Shown in pieces: positions 36,375 through 48,358 of a DNA stretch of 64,000 nucleotides. Positions within the stretch are counted from its first letter, which is position 1, and each line of letters opens with the position of its first letter. A program made the translations under genes and the position numbers. This stretch comes from Pseudopyrenochaeta lycopersici. Taxonomy: Eukaryota > Ascomycota > Dothideomycetes > Pleosporales > Pseudopyrenochaetaceae. The stretch covers positions 930,001 to 994,000 of the forward strand of contig NHZP01000008.1 of NCBI GenBank assembly GCA_003313425.1. The letters are read 5' to 3'. Under the pieces are notes generated by a model. The model saw only the letters and a program-made list of their open reading frames with translations, searched no databases and had not been told where the DNA came from.

Positions 36375-38054
36375 TCAATCCCCGATAGCAAACAGCGAAT
36401 GTACCCAACTGTTCGGATCATAGTTTACGAGCCTCTGCATCTGTTCGTCCGAAAGGCGTATCCCGAACTCGAACTCATCGTCCAGCACCATCGCAGTGAT
36501 ATGTGGATAATGCCACACGACTGCAAACTTCATCGTCTTACCGACAGGTCTCTTGAAGTAGTTCGAATCTCCTCCTTCAAGGTTGCCTTGCCGATGCATC
36601 GTTGACTTAGCTCGTTCTTCCCCGTTCCCAAGCACTTCAAAAGCATCGAATTCACCGCAGCCAGTGGACCAACACGAACAGGGAATGTTGTTACGATCAT
36701 TACCATATTGCAGAATACGAGGAATAGCAGCATTGAGGAACCACCAAGCTGGCGCATCGGAAATGAGGCCTTGATCAGTCCCACGGTTTCGATAGTGGTC
36801 CATTTGAAATTCTATGAAGAAGGCTTTTGACGAACCAGACCAGCCATCTATGATTTGTCAGTTATCAAGAGAGATGAATGGCCAAGAAAGTGTACAGTGT
36901 GATATTGCATCAGGTCTCCAGTATGGACAGTCGTGGTCACATTCTTTGTTGGAGAAGACGGCAATTTCAACTTCGGAAGTTTTGAGTGTGCTTCCAAACG
37001 GAAGGCTTTCGGAGGCCACTTTGTCCCCGTCTGGAGTAACGTAGCCAAGTGAATTTCCGAAGGCGCTGGAGAGTGTTAGTATTCTCATGGCTCTAGATAT
37101 GTATGGCATACTAGTCAAAGGTGCCAGATTTCTGCGGATCCCCCAAGTTGGCGAGGAAGGATAGACCGGTCGCTTGAGCTGGCGCAGCTGAAGTGTAAAA
37201 TGCCACCCGGCTCCAGTCTACAGCGGCTATGTGACCATCATGCCTCTTAGGAATCGCTTCGGCGTTCGTTGTGATTGTTACCGAGGGTGTATTTTGAGTT
37301 TGCTCTTCAGAGGACTGGTTGATAGTTGGTAGGCTCTTGCAAACATTGCATGATACTGGATAAGATACGTTGGCTCTCGAGATAGACGGCTTTAATGTAG
37401 GAACACGTGTTGACGGAGGACTCATATAGTTCGTATTCTGCAATGGCCCAGCAAGGCCAGAGGTTGCGCAACCCGTTACTACAACTTTTGACGTGACTGG
37501 CAAGTGGCTGCAGCTTGTTGTAGTATTGCAAGTGTGCTCAGACTTTAACGAAATGCCATCCGTGTCTGCAGAGTGAGAACGTTCACCAACAATCGACATG
37601 TCGATTGCTCTGTCTCGCTTTCTCAAGGCTTGTTGGCGGTTGTAGAACAGTACAGTGTTCCGCTTCTGCATCTTGTGAACCTCGCTCGGAATCTGGTACA
37701 CGGCAAGCTGAGAGATATTCATAGGTCCGCGTAGGTGCATCGATACCTATACAATCCAGTGAGTATTCCAGCCAGCCACCCATTCATAACAAGTACCTCT
37801 CCGAACAATGGTGTGAGTGGCCCAGTGCCGAGGTAGTCCAGGCGTTCATGACCACAAATTCCAGTGCGAGGGTCGACGAATGTTGTTCGATTATAAGCAC
37901 CAGCTTGGCTGATGTTGCGGTAGGTGATAGCCCAGACTTCGGAGCAATACCAGTTGCCGTCCTTGGAAAGCTCAGCAGTGCCACGGCACAGCTCGCCAGC
38001 AGTCTTGCTATATGCAAAGGGTAGGAGTATCGTGATGAGTATTGTATGCTTCAT
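36375..38054 (-). CDS. TOS1-like secreted cell-wall protein (putative glycosyl hydrolase)
   Basis: Four exons: 38054-37797, 37746-37112, 37065-36896 and 36847-36375, giving 511 residues. A signal peptide (MKHTILITILLPFAYSKTAG) precedes the N-terminal TOS1 domain (NWYCSEVWAITYRNISQAG, then SMHLRGPMNISQLAVYQIP). A Ser/Thr/Asn-rich linker with several cysteines spans about residues 110-265. The C-terminal Tos1-like domain is well preserved: DWSRVAFYTSAAPAQATGL, FLANLGDPQKSGTFDYAFGNSLG, CDHDCPYWRPDA, DAPAWWFLNAAIPRILQYG, CSCWSTGCGEFDAFEVLG and FAVVWHYPHITAMVLDD. The family is found in yeast and filamentous fungal walls and is proposed to act on beta-1,3-glucan. I see no C-terminal GPI signal. The dense cysteines and conserved acidic residues suggest an active, disulfide-stabilised enzyme, but the catalytic residues are not established here. 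Confidence 0.9.
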
Positions 38055-38907
38055 GTCTGATACTCGTAATAGACGTTGTTGGAAAGATCAATGCGACACA
38101 GAGCGCGCAATTGGAAGACAATATAAGGTTGAACACCACAAATTTAATTGAGAGAGGACAAGAGATAATATTCGAGACCTCTCGAGACTATATAATCCAT
38201 ATCGTTGTGGAGAAGCTGCCACCCAAAACAAGAAGGCGCGTGGCGCATGAGAACATTGACGGAGCAGGTGTGCCAGTAGTCCGCATAGCACCTACCTGTG
38301 ATCATGAGACGCCACCGGCCATAAGAAAAGTTGTCTTATTGACATGAATAAAGACAGATCTTTTGTAAAAGACACGGAGGCCATTAAGCATATCTACATA
38401 AAGTCAGCCAATGTTCGCTTGAATGCTATGATCTGACAGAAGACGTAATAGAGGCATATCAGAATAGTCGATTGAATGCATCGTTCAGCCAAAAGAGGCG
38501 AACTAAAATAAGAGGTACCAGAAATAGTATAAGAAGGTTCATCATTGCGACTTGGAAAGGAAAGCTATACTCAAACGTACCTCAACTACTCGATGTCGCA
38601 CCAAAAACCTATACGCCAGCGGAGAAATTGATGCAACTGCCCGATGTAGATTATTAATTCAGCTTCCGCGCTGCAGGAGAATGTTTCACATTGTCACAGT
38701 CGAGCCTGAAGTTCTTTGGTCAAAGGGGTGAGTGCGAGGTTGAAGCTCGGCAGACTTTTTAAGACAGTTGGATGCCAAGGTGCACGTCCCCCCACCACAA
38801 CTAAGCGAATTTCAATCTCGCGACCTTCATCGCGAACTTCAAGACTTCAGCCCATCACTCGTCTCCGTACTAATCGACCAGGTCCCCGTTCGGTACAATT
38901 ATCCAAC
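38055..38907. other. Shared upstream region of the TOS1-like gene and RPS13
   Basis: 853 bases between divergent start codons. No gene is supported. Pyrimidine/CA-rich sequence just before 38908 fits a ribosomal-protein-gene leader. Confidence 0.4.
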
Positions 38908-39626
38908 ATGGGTCGTCTTCACAGCAACGGAAAGGGCATATCAGCCTCGGCCATCCCCTACTCTCGCAACCCGCCTGCGTGGCTCAAGACCACCCCCGAG
39001 CAGGTCGTCGAGCAGATCTGCAAGCTCGCGAAGAAGGGCGCCACTCCCTCCCAGTAAGAGCGCCGCAGAATGGATATACAATGGCATGCTGACGGATTCG
39101 TAGGATTGGTGAGGTCCTCCGTGACTCTCACGGTATTGCCCAAGTCCGAGGTAGGCTTCGCAACACTCACTTTTTATGGTGCATGCGCTAACATTTCGTA
39201 GTTGTTACTGGCAACAAGATTCTCCGAATCCTCAAGTCTTCCGGTATGGTTGCCTGTCCAAGCTGAAGCGCAAGTCAACAGCAGCTCTGCCTTTGCATCT
39301 GCCGCGCTATATAAACTTGCCTCTGTTGGTTCAAAGCTGACAGGGTGCTATTAGGCCTCGCTCCCGAGATCCCCGAGGACCTCTACATGCTCATCAAGAA
39401 GGCTGTCGCCGTCCGCAAGCACTTGTCAATCAACCGCAAGGACAAGGACTCCAAGTTGTACGTTCAATCTTTTGGATGAATGCCAATTCTCAAACTGACA
39501 TTCTATAGCCGCCTCATTCTCATTGAGTCCCGTATCCACCGTCTCTCCCGCTACTACAAGACCGTCGGTGCTCTCCCCCCTACCTGGAGGTACGAGAGTG
39601 CCACCGCCTCCACTCTCGTCGCATAA
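38908..39626 (+). CDS. RPS13: 40S ribosomal protein S13 (uS15)
   Basis: Five exons: 38908-39053, 39104-39150, 39202-39243, 39355-39457 and 39509-39626, giving 151 residues, exactly the eukaryotic length. The sequence opens [20 protein letters not shown] and continues [55 protein letters not shown], and ends with [20 protein letters not shown]. It is an rRNA-binding protein of the small subunit platform. Four introns in such a small gene are normal for filamentous ascomycetes. The 111-nt third intron was checked for a C/D snoRNA, but no convincing box C was found. Confidence 0.97.
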
Positions 39627-39983
39627 GCGGTCGTGGGTTCGGTGTGGGTGATGATCATGGTGGAAGACATTCAAGTGGAGTTTCACGGGCATGGATTGCT
39701 TTACGGATACCCAACAGGGTCATGATCTGGAATGAATCAAAAGCATCATCTCTGAATTGAATACACATACACGTGCAATGCGTAACATCTGTTGCGAAAT
39801 GTGATGCGTCCTGATATGGGTATCATTCCTAAATTGACGCCCATTGTCCCATGATATAATTTGAACGCCAGCTGATGCAAATTGCTCAACGTACGGGCAT
39901 TGCTCTTTAAGTCCCCACATGTCACCCTTTGCAAACCGCTTTTAATACTCCTAACATTATCCTAATTATGCCCGCCTAAGTCT
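39627..39983. other. Convergent 3' flank between RPS13 and SDC1
   Basis: 357 bases between converging stop codons; no gene is seen. Confidence 0.4.
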
Positions 39984-40492
39984 TCACGGCCCCTCAATCT
40001 CCGCGCTCTTCATTGCCAAAAACTCACTCAGCCACTTCAGCGGCTTCTCTGGTTCCGCCGTCGCAAGATGCTTCATGGCCTCCAACAGATGCGGAGTGAC
40101 GTTCTGATTCAAATACACACGCGTAGGGCTGCCGTGCGGTATGGGCTGTGTAGGTGCTTGTTGTGTTGGGTGCGGTGAGTTGCGCGACGACGCTGGTGCT
40201 GGAGCCGCGGCTGGTGGTGCAGGTTGGGGCGTAGGCGGTTGTGTGGAGACGGTAGGTTGGAGTGAGGGTTGAGGCGCTGTTGCAGGTGTGGGGGTTGCGT
40301 TAGGGAGCTGGTAGCGTGTTAGTGAGAGGTTGAGGAGAGTGGTTAGATGGAGAGAAGAGAAGATTGTACCTCTGTAGGAGCACTCGAGTCTGCCATTATC
40401 ACGTCTGCGCTTTGTGAAGTCGTGCCATTTACAGTGGGTTCTGGTTCTGTTTCTGCGCTCTGAGGCACGGCGTCTGCGGACGGTTCAGACAT
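39984..40492 (-). CDS. SDC1: COMPASS subunit Sdc1 / DPY30-like protein
   Basis: Two exons, 40492-40370 and 40307-39984, giving 148 residues. The start MSEPSADAVPQSAETEPEP is preceded by an A-rich context (CAAAACAAA), which favours this ATG. The frame remains open further upstream but has no better start. The first 95 residues are Pro/Ala/Thr/Gln-rich and probably disordered. The C-terminal DPY-30 motif is clear: RVYLNQNVTPHLLEAMKHLA and EKPLKWLSEFL. The motif forms a dimeric four-helix bundle that binds the Bre2/Ash2 subunit in the histone H3-K4 methyltransferase complex. The protein is nuclear. The intron is 62 nt. Confidence 0.9.
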
Positions 40493-41082
40493 TTTGTTTT
40501 GTTTTTGAGCAGTGATATAGGTCAAAAACGCGTAGATTTTGTGGTTCAGATCGCTGTCGTCGAGAATTGGGAGCTGGTTAGACTGTGTTTGGCTGAGCGT
40601 GGGTTGCAAGCTTGATATTCGGTGATGAAGCGGGTATAACGGATCTAACTCGGAGCTTAACGTCTCATACACGTGCAACGTTCCAGTTCATACTTTCTTC
40701 AACGCTTGGCAAGTAAAGAACAGTCATTGCATAACTAAGCAAGTTTAAAAAAAAAGTGAGGAGGAGACAGTATGTTCTACTAATATCTATTGTACAAACT
40801 CATTCCATTGAGATCAAAACAAAACAACACCAACAAACACCGTGCTGTGAAAATGCTTCACTCCTTTGTAATGCGTGGAGAGGCCGTTATTCATACCCCG
40901 ACGTAGTTTCGTTCATAGGGTGGATGTGTACTCCGGCAATGCTTTGGAACGGCCGTCGCTATGCTCGACTCATGCAAAACGAAAGAAACTCCCAGGTTAA
41001 CCAGAGCGGAAACAACTAGGGCCAACTGATTTCTCTTGGGCCAAAACCTACTCCTGCGTAACAATGATGACAGCGGATATGC
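40493..41082. other. Intergenic region upstream of SDC1
   Basis: 590 bases carrying the SDC1 promoter and the 3' flank of the large coiled-coil gene. An A-run lies near 40746. No gene is supportable. Confidence 0.4.
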
Positions 41083-44000
41083 TCAGCCCGTACTGAGCTG
41101 AGTGTTCGTCTCCTCGCTCGTGCGACTCTGACTATTAGTGTCCCATGTGCCGTTGTCGGGAATACTCCTCTCTTTCTTCAACTCTCGGCTCTTTCTATGT
41201 TCTCTGCCATCTTCACCTTCTCTGGTCAAGTCTCTACTTTCCCTATCCTTCTTCTTCTCGCTCTTTACAGAGCTCTTCGAACTACTGGTACCAGTACCAC
41301 TCTGGCCTGCTAATGGGCTATTTGGATAGAGAGCTTTTACAGCGGCACTGCGAGACTCGCACATGTATCGACTCTTTGGATCACGTTCGCTCTTGTTGGT
41401 TCTCTCTGTGCGATCGGTACGCTCAGTCTTCTCTGTACGCTCACTGCGATCAGTGTCTACGGTCTTCGAGGTGCGACTGCTGAGTGCGTATCCGCTAGTT
41501 CGACGCACAGTCTCGGATCGTGGGTTGACCTCAGGTAGTTCGTTCTCCAAGGGGTCGGTCGAGCGTCGAGTATGGGTGGAGCGGCGACGCGACAATGAGC
41601 CCCGACTACTGCGATGGGATTGGAGCGCATCAATCTCATCTACTGCTTCGAAAAGAGGGGAGACGGGACGTGGAGGCGTGCCGGAGCGGGAGTGAGGTGG
41701 TGTCGGGAGCTCACGGCTTCCGCTTTCTTGTATGGTCGACGCGGAAAAAGAGGCCGGGAGGACTGCACTTTCCGCTGGAGTAGAAGCATGACGCTCTTCT
41801 GCTGGCTCTGTAGCGGGTGGCGGTGGTGGTGGATGATCAGGATGAGCAGGAGCTGCAGGAGCAGAAGTCGCTGTCTCAGGCTCCGCTGCATCTACGGTGG
41901 GAACAACGTCAGATGTCTTCCTCGGGGCCGGAGCGTGTGAAGCGATTAGGCTTTCAACAGGCGGTGGAAGTCCAATGAGGTTCCTAGGAGACGCGAAGTC
42001 TATTGGGCCCGGAGCTGGGCGCTTATATGCGGCTACGTACTGTGAAGGAGTAGACTCATCTAAAGATGGAATAGACGACGGGGGCGGAGGTGGTGTCTTC
42101 GTTTGTATGGACGAAGGCCTTTCATACTTTTCGACGGACGAAATGGTAGGAGAATTAGTGTTCGAATTCGCGTTCGACTTCGATGGCATAGAAGACTCGT
42201 CAGCCATCCTGGGAGTGGGAAGGGGAGAAGCGGGAGGAGGTGGTAGAGGGTCTCGAGGTGGAGGCACCACTGGGGGCGGAAACTTCCCATTACCATCAGC
42301 AGTCGAACTCATCGGAGAAGCAGTGGTAAAGGGAGGCAAACCAGCAGATTTGAGCTCCTCCGCCCTTGTCACCACCGCCTCTGCATCATCGTACAGAGCT
42401 AGTCCATGATGAAAGACGCATCCTTCATCCACCTTCTCACCCGAGGCATGGAAGTTCTCGTGCTTTGATTCGCGATAGATGACTGGGAAGAGCCTCAGTA
42501 GCAGTTGAGGCTGAACATCTGACGGAGGCAAAGTGCCGTTTAGAGATGCTATAGTCATGCTCTCTGTCTTGTAAGCTGGCCAATACTCTGCGCTTGTGAA
42601 CTGATGCTCCTCATCCTGAAGGGCAGGCATGGTTGCGATGATCATCTCGCGCTCCAGGCGAGCAAAACGCCATGTCTCCGCGGCAAGCTTCACGATTCTC
42701 TTCACTGCGATCTTGATACCTTCTTCCTCCTTTGGATCGGCAAAGTGCTTGATCGCATTGACGATCTCCTCAACGACGGTACCGGCGGCGGTGTTTATAC
42801 GCTGTTTAGCACCGCTGCTTGTGAAAGCAGCGAGGAGTGTCTGTTGACGCCATATTGCCTCCTTGCGTGTGCTCTTATCGCGAATATGGTTACTCATTGA
42901 GAGGAAAAGGGAGTCGGCCTTGTCGTATCGACGCCCCAGACTGAACAAAAATGGACCGAATACACGGTAAGTAATCAACTTCGAGACCGTATGTGCTACA
43001 TATGCGGCACGAACTTGCCTATAAAACATTTTTGATTAGGTATACAAGTTTTACAATGCATTTTCTAACGTACCTGGAGGCTGATGTATCGCCGAGAAAT
43101 GACGGCAAGTTCGAGGGAACTTGAGCGAGCTCTTCAGATGGCGGACGCACAGGAAGGTGAACGAAATGGGTTGCTGCTAGGTCAATGATTTGCTTTTGCA
43201 GCTGAGAGAACGACACTAAGCTGTACATGAGGGTTAGCAGGCAATGCAGACTGAAACAAAGACGGAACGAAGCGATCAGAGCAGGGACGAGGATTATATT
43301 GAGGAATTACAAGGCGCTAACGAATGGTGCAAGGGTTTATATGCTGAGCTCTAGTTGAGCACTCAGAACTGGCTCTCGTATCAGGTAGGCTGGATATCTT
43401 CAGCGTGTTTTGAGTTTCTGGATAGGAATCTACAAATCATGCTGAATCTATCCAGTCTAACCTGGCCGTCTGATTATGCCACCTTGATGAACGGGAAACA
43501 AGCCAAATTCACTTACTAGTAGGTATCTCCCTTGCTTTTTATCTCTGCAATATCCCCGTAGCACTCCATAAGCTTCTCCAACCTGGACTTCTCAGACTCA
43601 AGATTGAAGGCGACACTCTTTATTGTCTCCTTCTCTTGCTCACTCACGGCCTTCAATTCGTTATACTTCTTGAGCAGCTCTTCTCTCTCTTTTGTCAATT
43701 GCTCGACTCTGGCTGCCTCCTCATCCGCCTTCCTTACCGCATCAGCATGAAGCTCGATCCAGGCTTTGTCTGACTCATCCTTGATCTTTTTGTGTTGCGT
43801 TTCCAGAAGGTCACGCTGTTCATCCCAACCCTTCTGGAGGCTGAGGTTGTCCTCCTGATGAGCTTTGGTAAGGTTCTCTCGCTCGGCTACCCAGAATTCT
43901 CGGCTTTCCCGCTCATGTTTGAGGGCCTCTTCACGATCCTTCTGAGCGGCACCGAGCTTGGCCTCGAGCTCATTCCGTACTCTGTCAAAGCTAGCTTCGC

Positions 44001-47000
44001 GTTCGCGTTGCTGTCTTTGATGATCAGATCTTAGCTCGTCCTTCTCTTTAATAAAAGCGGCAGCAGCTTCTTGTCTTTGATTGTCGGCAAGAACGTCAGC
44101 CTCCTTGAGCTTTTTGTCAAATTGGATGGCAAGGGCGATCTTCTCGGCATCGTGTCTCGTCATAGAAGTTGACTTCCACTCGTCAAAGTCTCTCAAAGAC
44201 TTTGCCTTCTCTTCCGCAGCAGTTCTCTCCAGAACTGCGTACACATCTTCCAACTCCTTATACTTGGCCTCCCAAGACTTCATGGCTGCGTCTAGTGCCA
44301 ATTTAGTTTCCTCTGCCTCCTGCTTATACTTCTCTGTCTCAGCGATTTGCTCTCGAAGTTCCTTGACCTGCTCTTCAAGGTTACCAATCTGAAATCGAAG
44401 CCGGCTTGCCTCAGTGGAATGTTTGTTCTCTAAGTTACGAATCTTCTCCTTCAAATCATCTATCTCATCATCCTTCGCTCTTAGTTTCTCTTCTTGCTCA
44501 ACGCTGGCTCGGCGCAGTAATTCTTCTCTTACACTCAGCTGCCCATGCGTCTCCTTGTAGCGCGCGAGCAGTACGTGTAAGTCAGGTATAGCCTGTGCAA
44601 TGCGGGAAAATACGTCACCAGAGTCGTCTTCGATTGCAGACCCGTTCTCTATAGCATGCATGCCCATAGGATAATCTCTAGAGCCTGAAGAGTCATGCCT
44701 CTGAGGTGGACTGCCATAAGGAGGATACCCTGGCGGGTACTGGTTCCACGAGTCTTGATATGGAGAGGAAGAAGAGTGTGAAGAGGGACCATAAGGATTG
44801 GGGTTGGGATAGCCCTGACGAGTCATACCATAATTGTGATTTTGGTAGTGAGGTGGGGCCGCCGGTGCGTAGTAACCGGGATGGTACCCTGGTGGAGGCG
44901 GTGGAGCGTTAGTGTAGTTTGGCTCCACAGGCACACGCGAAGCGAAGCCGCGGGGATGCGTTGGCTGAGGCGGTGGATAAGTGGAGCCTCGTGAAGTGTC
45001 GTGCGACTCACCGCCTCGGAACGGACGCCTTGGTTGTATTAGAGCAGAATCGGAGTCATCTTCGGAATCAAACGCAGAGGTGTGTCTAGAGGAAATGATA
45101 TAGTCAGTAAAGCACTGGATTGATGTTTTAGAGAGCGCAACAAGGTTTAGCAATTCTGGAATACTTCCCACCGGTTTCCATTTTCTGTTTGGTGAATGGA
45201 CAAATACGCGAAGCAAGTTAAGCGAGATGGATGCAAATTCACGTACCTCGCACGTAGTCTGCCCACAGGCGGACTTGGAGCTGGTGGTCGATTGTCCTCA
45301 ATAATCTGGGTAACAGCTAATGGTCTCGGCGCATGGACCGCTGGAGAGTCCAGTTCGCGAGCATGAGGCGCACTAGGAGCTCGATCTGAGGTAGCAGGGG
45401 TCGATAGACGATCAGGTAACGTCGGTGATGCAGAAGTGGCTGAGTCCGTAGGGTGGCCGCTGGTAGGACGATGATGTCTTCGAAGTCGTGTTTCAGATGT
45501 CGGCTCAGGAGGAGGCGTTGGAGCTCGTGCTGGCGCGGGCTCGGGCACATCGGGTGCTGCAGGAGCCCTGGCAATAGGTTCAGGCGAAAGGACTCGTGCA
45601 GATTCAGCCGACACCGCTTCTTCAGTAGGTACAGATGTGGGTTCATGCAAGGCTTGTTCTGCAGCGATTCGAGCAGCCTCAGCTACTTCAGCCTCTTTTT
45701 GGGCCCTTTCGGCAGCTTGAGCAGCTTCTTGAGCCTCGTCCTCGAGCCTCTTCTGCTCAGATATCTCCTGTTCAAGCTTCTCCTGTTCAAGCTTCTCCTG
45801 TTCAAGCTTCTCCTGTTCAAGCTTCTCCTGTTCAAGCTTCTCCTGTTCAAGCTTCTCCTGTTCAAGCTTCTCCTGTTCAAGCTTCTCCTGTTCAAGCTTC
45901 TCCTGTTCAAGCTTCTCCTGTTCAAGCTTCTCCTGTTCAAGTTTCTCTTGCTCAAGCTTCTCTTGCTCGAGTTTTTCTTGCTCGAGTTTCTCTTGTTCAA
46001 GTTTCTCTTGCTCAAGTTTCTCTTGCTCGAGTTTCTCTTGCTCAAGCTTCTCTTGCTCAAGCTTCTCCTGTTCAAGTTTCTCTTGCTCGAGTTTCTCTTG
46101 CTCAAGCTTCTCTTGCTCGAGTTTCTCTTGCTCAAGCTTCTCTTGCTCAAGTTTCTCTTGCTCAAGCTTCTCTTGCTCAAGTTTCTCTTGCTCAAGCTTC
46201 TCTTGCTCGAGTTTCTCTTGCTCCTCACGCTCAGCCCTTTCCGCAGCCTCTTGCTCAAGCATCTTTTGCTCCTCAAGTTGCCGCTCCTCCTCGGCTTTCG
46301 CAGCCTCAGCAGCAGCTTTTTCTTCCTCTTGCTTCTTCTGCTCTTCCAGTTGCCTCTCTGCTTCAGCTTTCTCAGCCGCAGCAGCTTCCGCAGCCTCCTT
46401 TTCCTGCTCGAGCCTCTTTTGCTCCTCAAGTCGACTTTCCTCTTCAAGTTTCTGCTCACGTTCCTGTCTCTCCAGCTCAACTTTCTCCAGCTCGAGTTTT
46501 TCCTGGTCCAGTCTTTCTTGCTCCGCACGTTGCTCCTTCTCTTTTGCTAGACGTGTGCGTCTCTGCTTTGCAGTTTCCTTCTTTGACATCGATGGAGTAG
46601 AGTCGACGGTTGGATCTTTAGTAGCTTCCTTTGGCTCCACCGATGGTGCCTCTGGGGCTGGTGGTGGTGCCGGTTCGTTCACAGTCTTTGTTTCTGCGTC
46701 ATCATGATTCAATATGCTATGCTCCTGTTCAGGCTCGCTACTCTCTGTTGGTATTGCTGCCGGTGCAGTAGACTCTAGCTCCGTCACTTGATTTTCAGTA
46801 TCTGTTGGAGCTTCCACTTCTATCTTCTCGACCTGCTTTTCTTGTACTTCAGGCTCTGTTGCGTTCATCGGCTCTTCTTGCCCAGGAGCCTCTACAGCGT
46901 TATCTAGCTCTCTTTGTGACGGAATATCTAATGCTTGGGTTGTGTCTACTTGTGCTTCAGAATCAGTCGCTTCAGTCGGTAATGCTTCAGGCTCTGGGAC

Positions 47001-47435
47001 TTCGTTAGGCTCTACTGCAGCTTCTGGCTTCGTTTCTTCCGCTAGATTATTTAATTCTTCTGCTTGGACTTCGTCCTCTTTCGGTTGAACAAGCTCTTTT
47101 TGCTCTGGAGTCGGTGCAGTCTCAGCGACACTCGAATTCTGAGCGGCCGGTATCTGTCCTTCCTCGTTGAGGGAAGCCTGAGGATCTTCAGGAACCTGAG
47201 TGGTTGCGGGTGCTGAAGTTTCTTCCAGAGCCTCAATGATTGTCGCTTTGATGTCTGCCTCAGGCGGCGAAATTGATGTCCCCGATTGATCTATCGACGG
47301 GAGGTCGGTGGCTGGTGTCTTTTCTGGCAATGATGGAGCCTCAGCCACTACAAGGGCCGGCTCTTCGGTTGGTGGTGCTGGTGGAGACACGGACTCCACC
47401 GGCTTCTGATTCTTCTTGCTCTTCTTCTTCGCCAT
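41083..47435 (-). CDS. Large coiled-coil protein with EQEKL repeats, four exons
   Basis: Exons 47435-45247, 45085-43517, 43220-43074 and 43018-41083 give 1946 residues, with phase conserved at every junction. The start MAKKKSKKNQKPVE is followed by an acidic Glu/Pro/Ala-rich region (residues 15-300). A charged helix follows with about 30 EQEKL units (roughly 400-560), then a Pro/Ser/Thr linker and SAFDSEDDSDSALIQPRRPF. After that come a Pro/Tyr-rich stretch and a long classical coiled coil (about 950-1250). A helical domain follows (FSQLQKQIIDLAATHFVHLP, VAHTVSKLITYRVFGPFLFS, FADPKEEEGIKIAVKRIVKL). The tail is disordered and Pro/Ser-rich with RSERTEKTERTDRTER-type repeats. Fungal databases often call such proteins involucrin-repeat-like. 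It may act as a cytoskeletal or membrane-tethering scaffold, but no function is known to me. The intron at 43516-43221 (296 nt) is the weak link: if retained, a stop follows at once and 43218-41083 would be separate. Confidence 0.68.
45765..46222 (-). repeat. 15-bp tandem repeat array encoding EQEKL
   Basis: About 30 head-to-tail 15-bp units (plus-strand form TTCTCCTGTTCAAGC or TTCTCTTGCTCAAGT). Roughly the first dozen, 45765-45945, are almost identical. The remainder, 45946-46222, differ by silent third-base changes yet still encode the same five residues. The array is in frame in the coiled-coil gene, and the long frames on the opposite strand are shadows of it. Confidence 0.95.
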
Positions 47436-48358
47436 GATGGTGACTGCAATACTCCCTGTTTATAGTGGAGGGGTCGAAAAGACGCCGAAGCCGAACACTA
47501 CAATAGCAGGAAATGTGTTCCTCTCACAATGGACCTGATGAGAGACAGAAACGAGGCTGGGCGCCTGCTTGCGTGGCCCAACGACGAGGGAACATGTCAA
47601 AGAACGATGAGCACGCGCATAAAGAGCTATATAGGGGGTACTGCAATGCGAAGTTTCGTGAGCCGTGCATAGCAGATGGCACGAGGTGGAAACGCAAGTC
47701 CGTCCAATGAGACGGTGGGCGGGAGCTGCCAACTCACCGTAGACTGAGCCGTACTAATATATGCGCCCCGTTCGAAACGCCTACGGCCTCTGAACACAGC
47801 CTCGTATGCATGTGGAGTGTGCGTACTGGCCGGCCATGCTTCACTCTTTCAATTGCTCTCTATTTGGCCACGAAAACGGCGGGCAATGGAGCAGATTTGC
47901 GTGGAGAAAAGACAGGAACTGAGCATTGTCCATGCGTGATAGAGTGAAAAGGAAAAGCCAGCAAACCGTTGCACACACGACCGTGTCCGAAATCAAAATT
48001 CGGCTGGCATGCAGGAGGTGTGGCATCGTGCGGTTGGTTGCAGGTCAGCACACGTCCAAGCATCTGGAATAGGCCCCCGTAGCTGCATATCAGCCTCGAA
48101 GCGGCTGCATTAGTGAGCCGGGAGCGGGAAGGGCCATGCAGCGGTGTGCAGTGAAAAGGTCGGTAGTGGGAAATGTTGTGTTGCGTTGGCACACATGTCA
48201 TGTGCTAGCGTGTCGTACCCTTGGCACATCTCTGACTGACACCTCCGCGATAGTGACATAGCGCATCCCTCACCACGTTCGCGGCAACCACTGGCTGGAA
48301 ATATCGAGGATGATAATTCGCCGCCAAGAGCCACCCAGATCGATCGTCTCGGGGCGGG
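47436..48358. promoter_or_regulatory. Shared upstream region of the coiled-coil gene and RAD17
   Basis: 923 bases between divergent start codons. No gene is visible; the open frames here are shadows without domains. The region must contain both promoters, but no particular binding site can be assigned. Confidence 0.4.

Noticed and set aside
39244..39354. Possible C/D snoRNA in the third intron of RPS13
   Set aside because: A CTGA box-D-like element is present near the 3' end, but no TGATGA box C and no pairing terminal stem were found.
40493..40678. N-terminal extension of SDC1 upstream of MSEPSA
   Set aside because: The frame is open but its upstream start is not an ATG, and the ATG at 40492 has a better A-rich context just before it.
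45453..46600. Long open frames on the plus strand opposite the EQEKL array (repeated LLLFK or PVQAS units)
   Set aside because: They are mirror readings of the 15-bp repeat. A repeat whose unit is a multiple of three and free of stops is open in several frames. The minus-strand frame continues into ordinary coding sequence and these do not.
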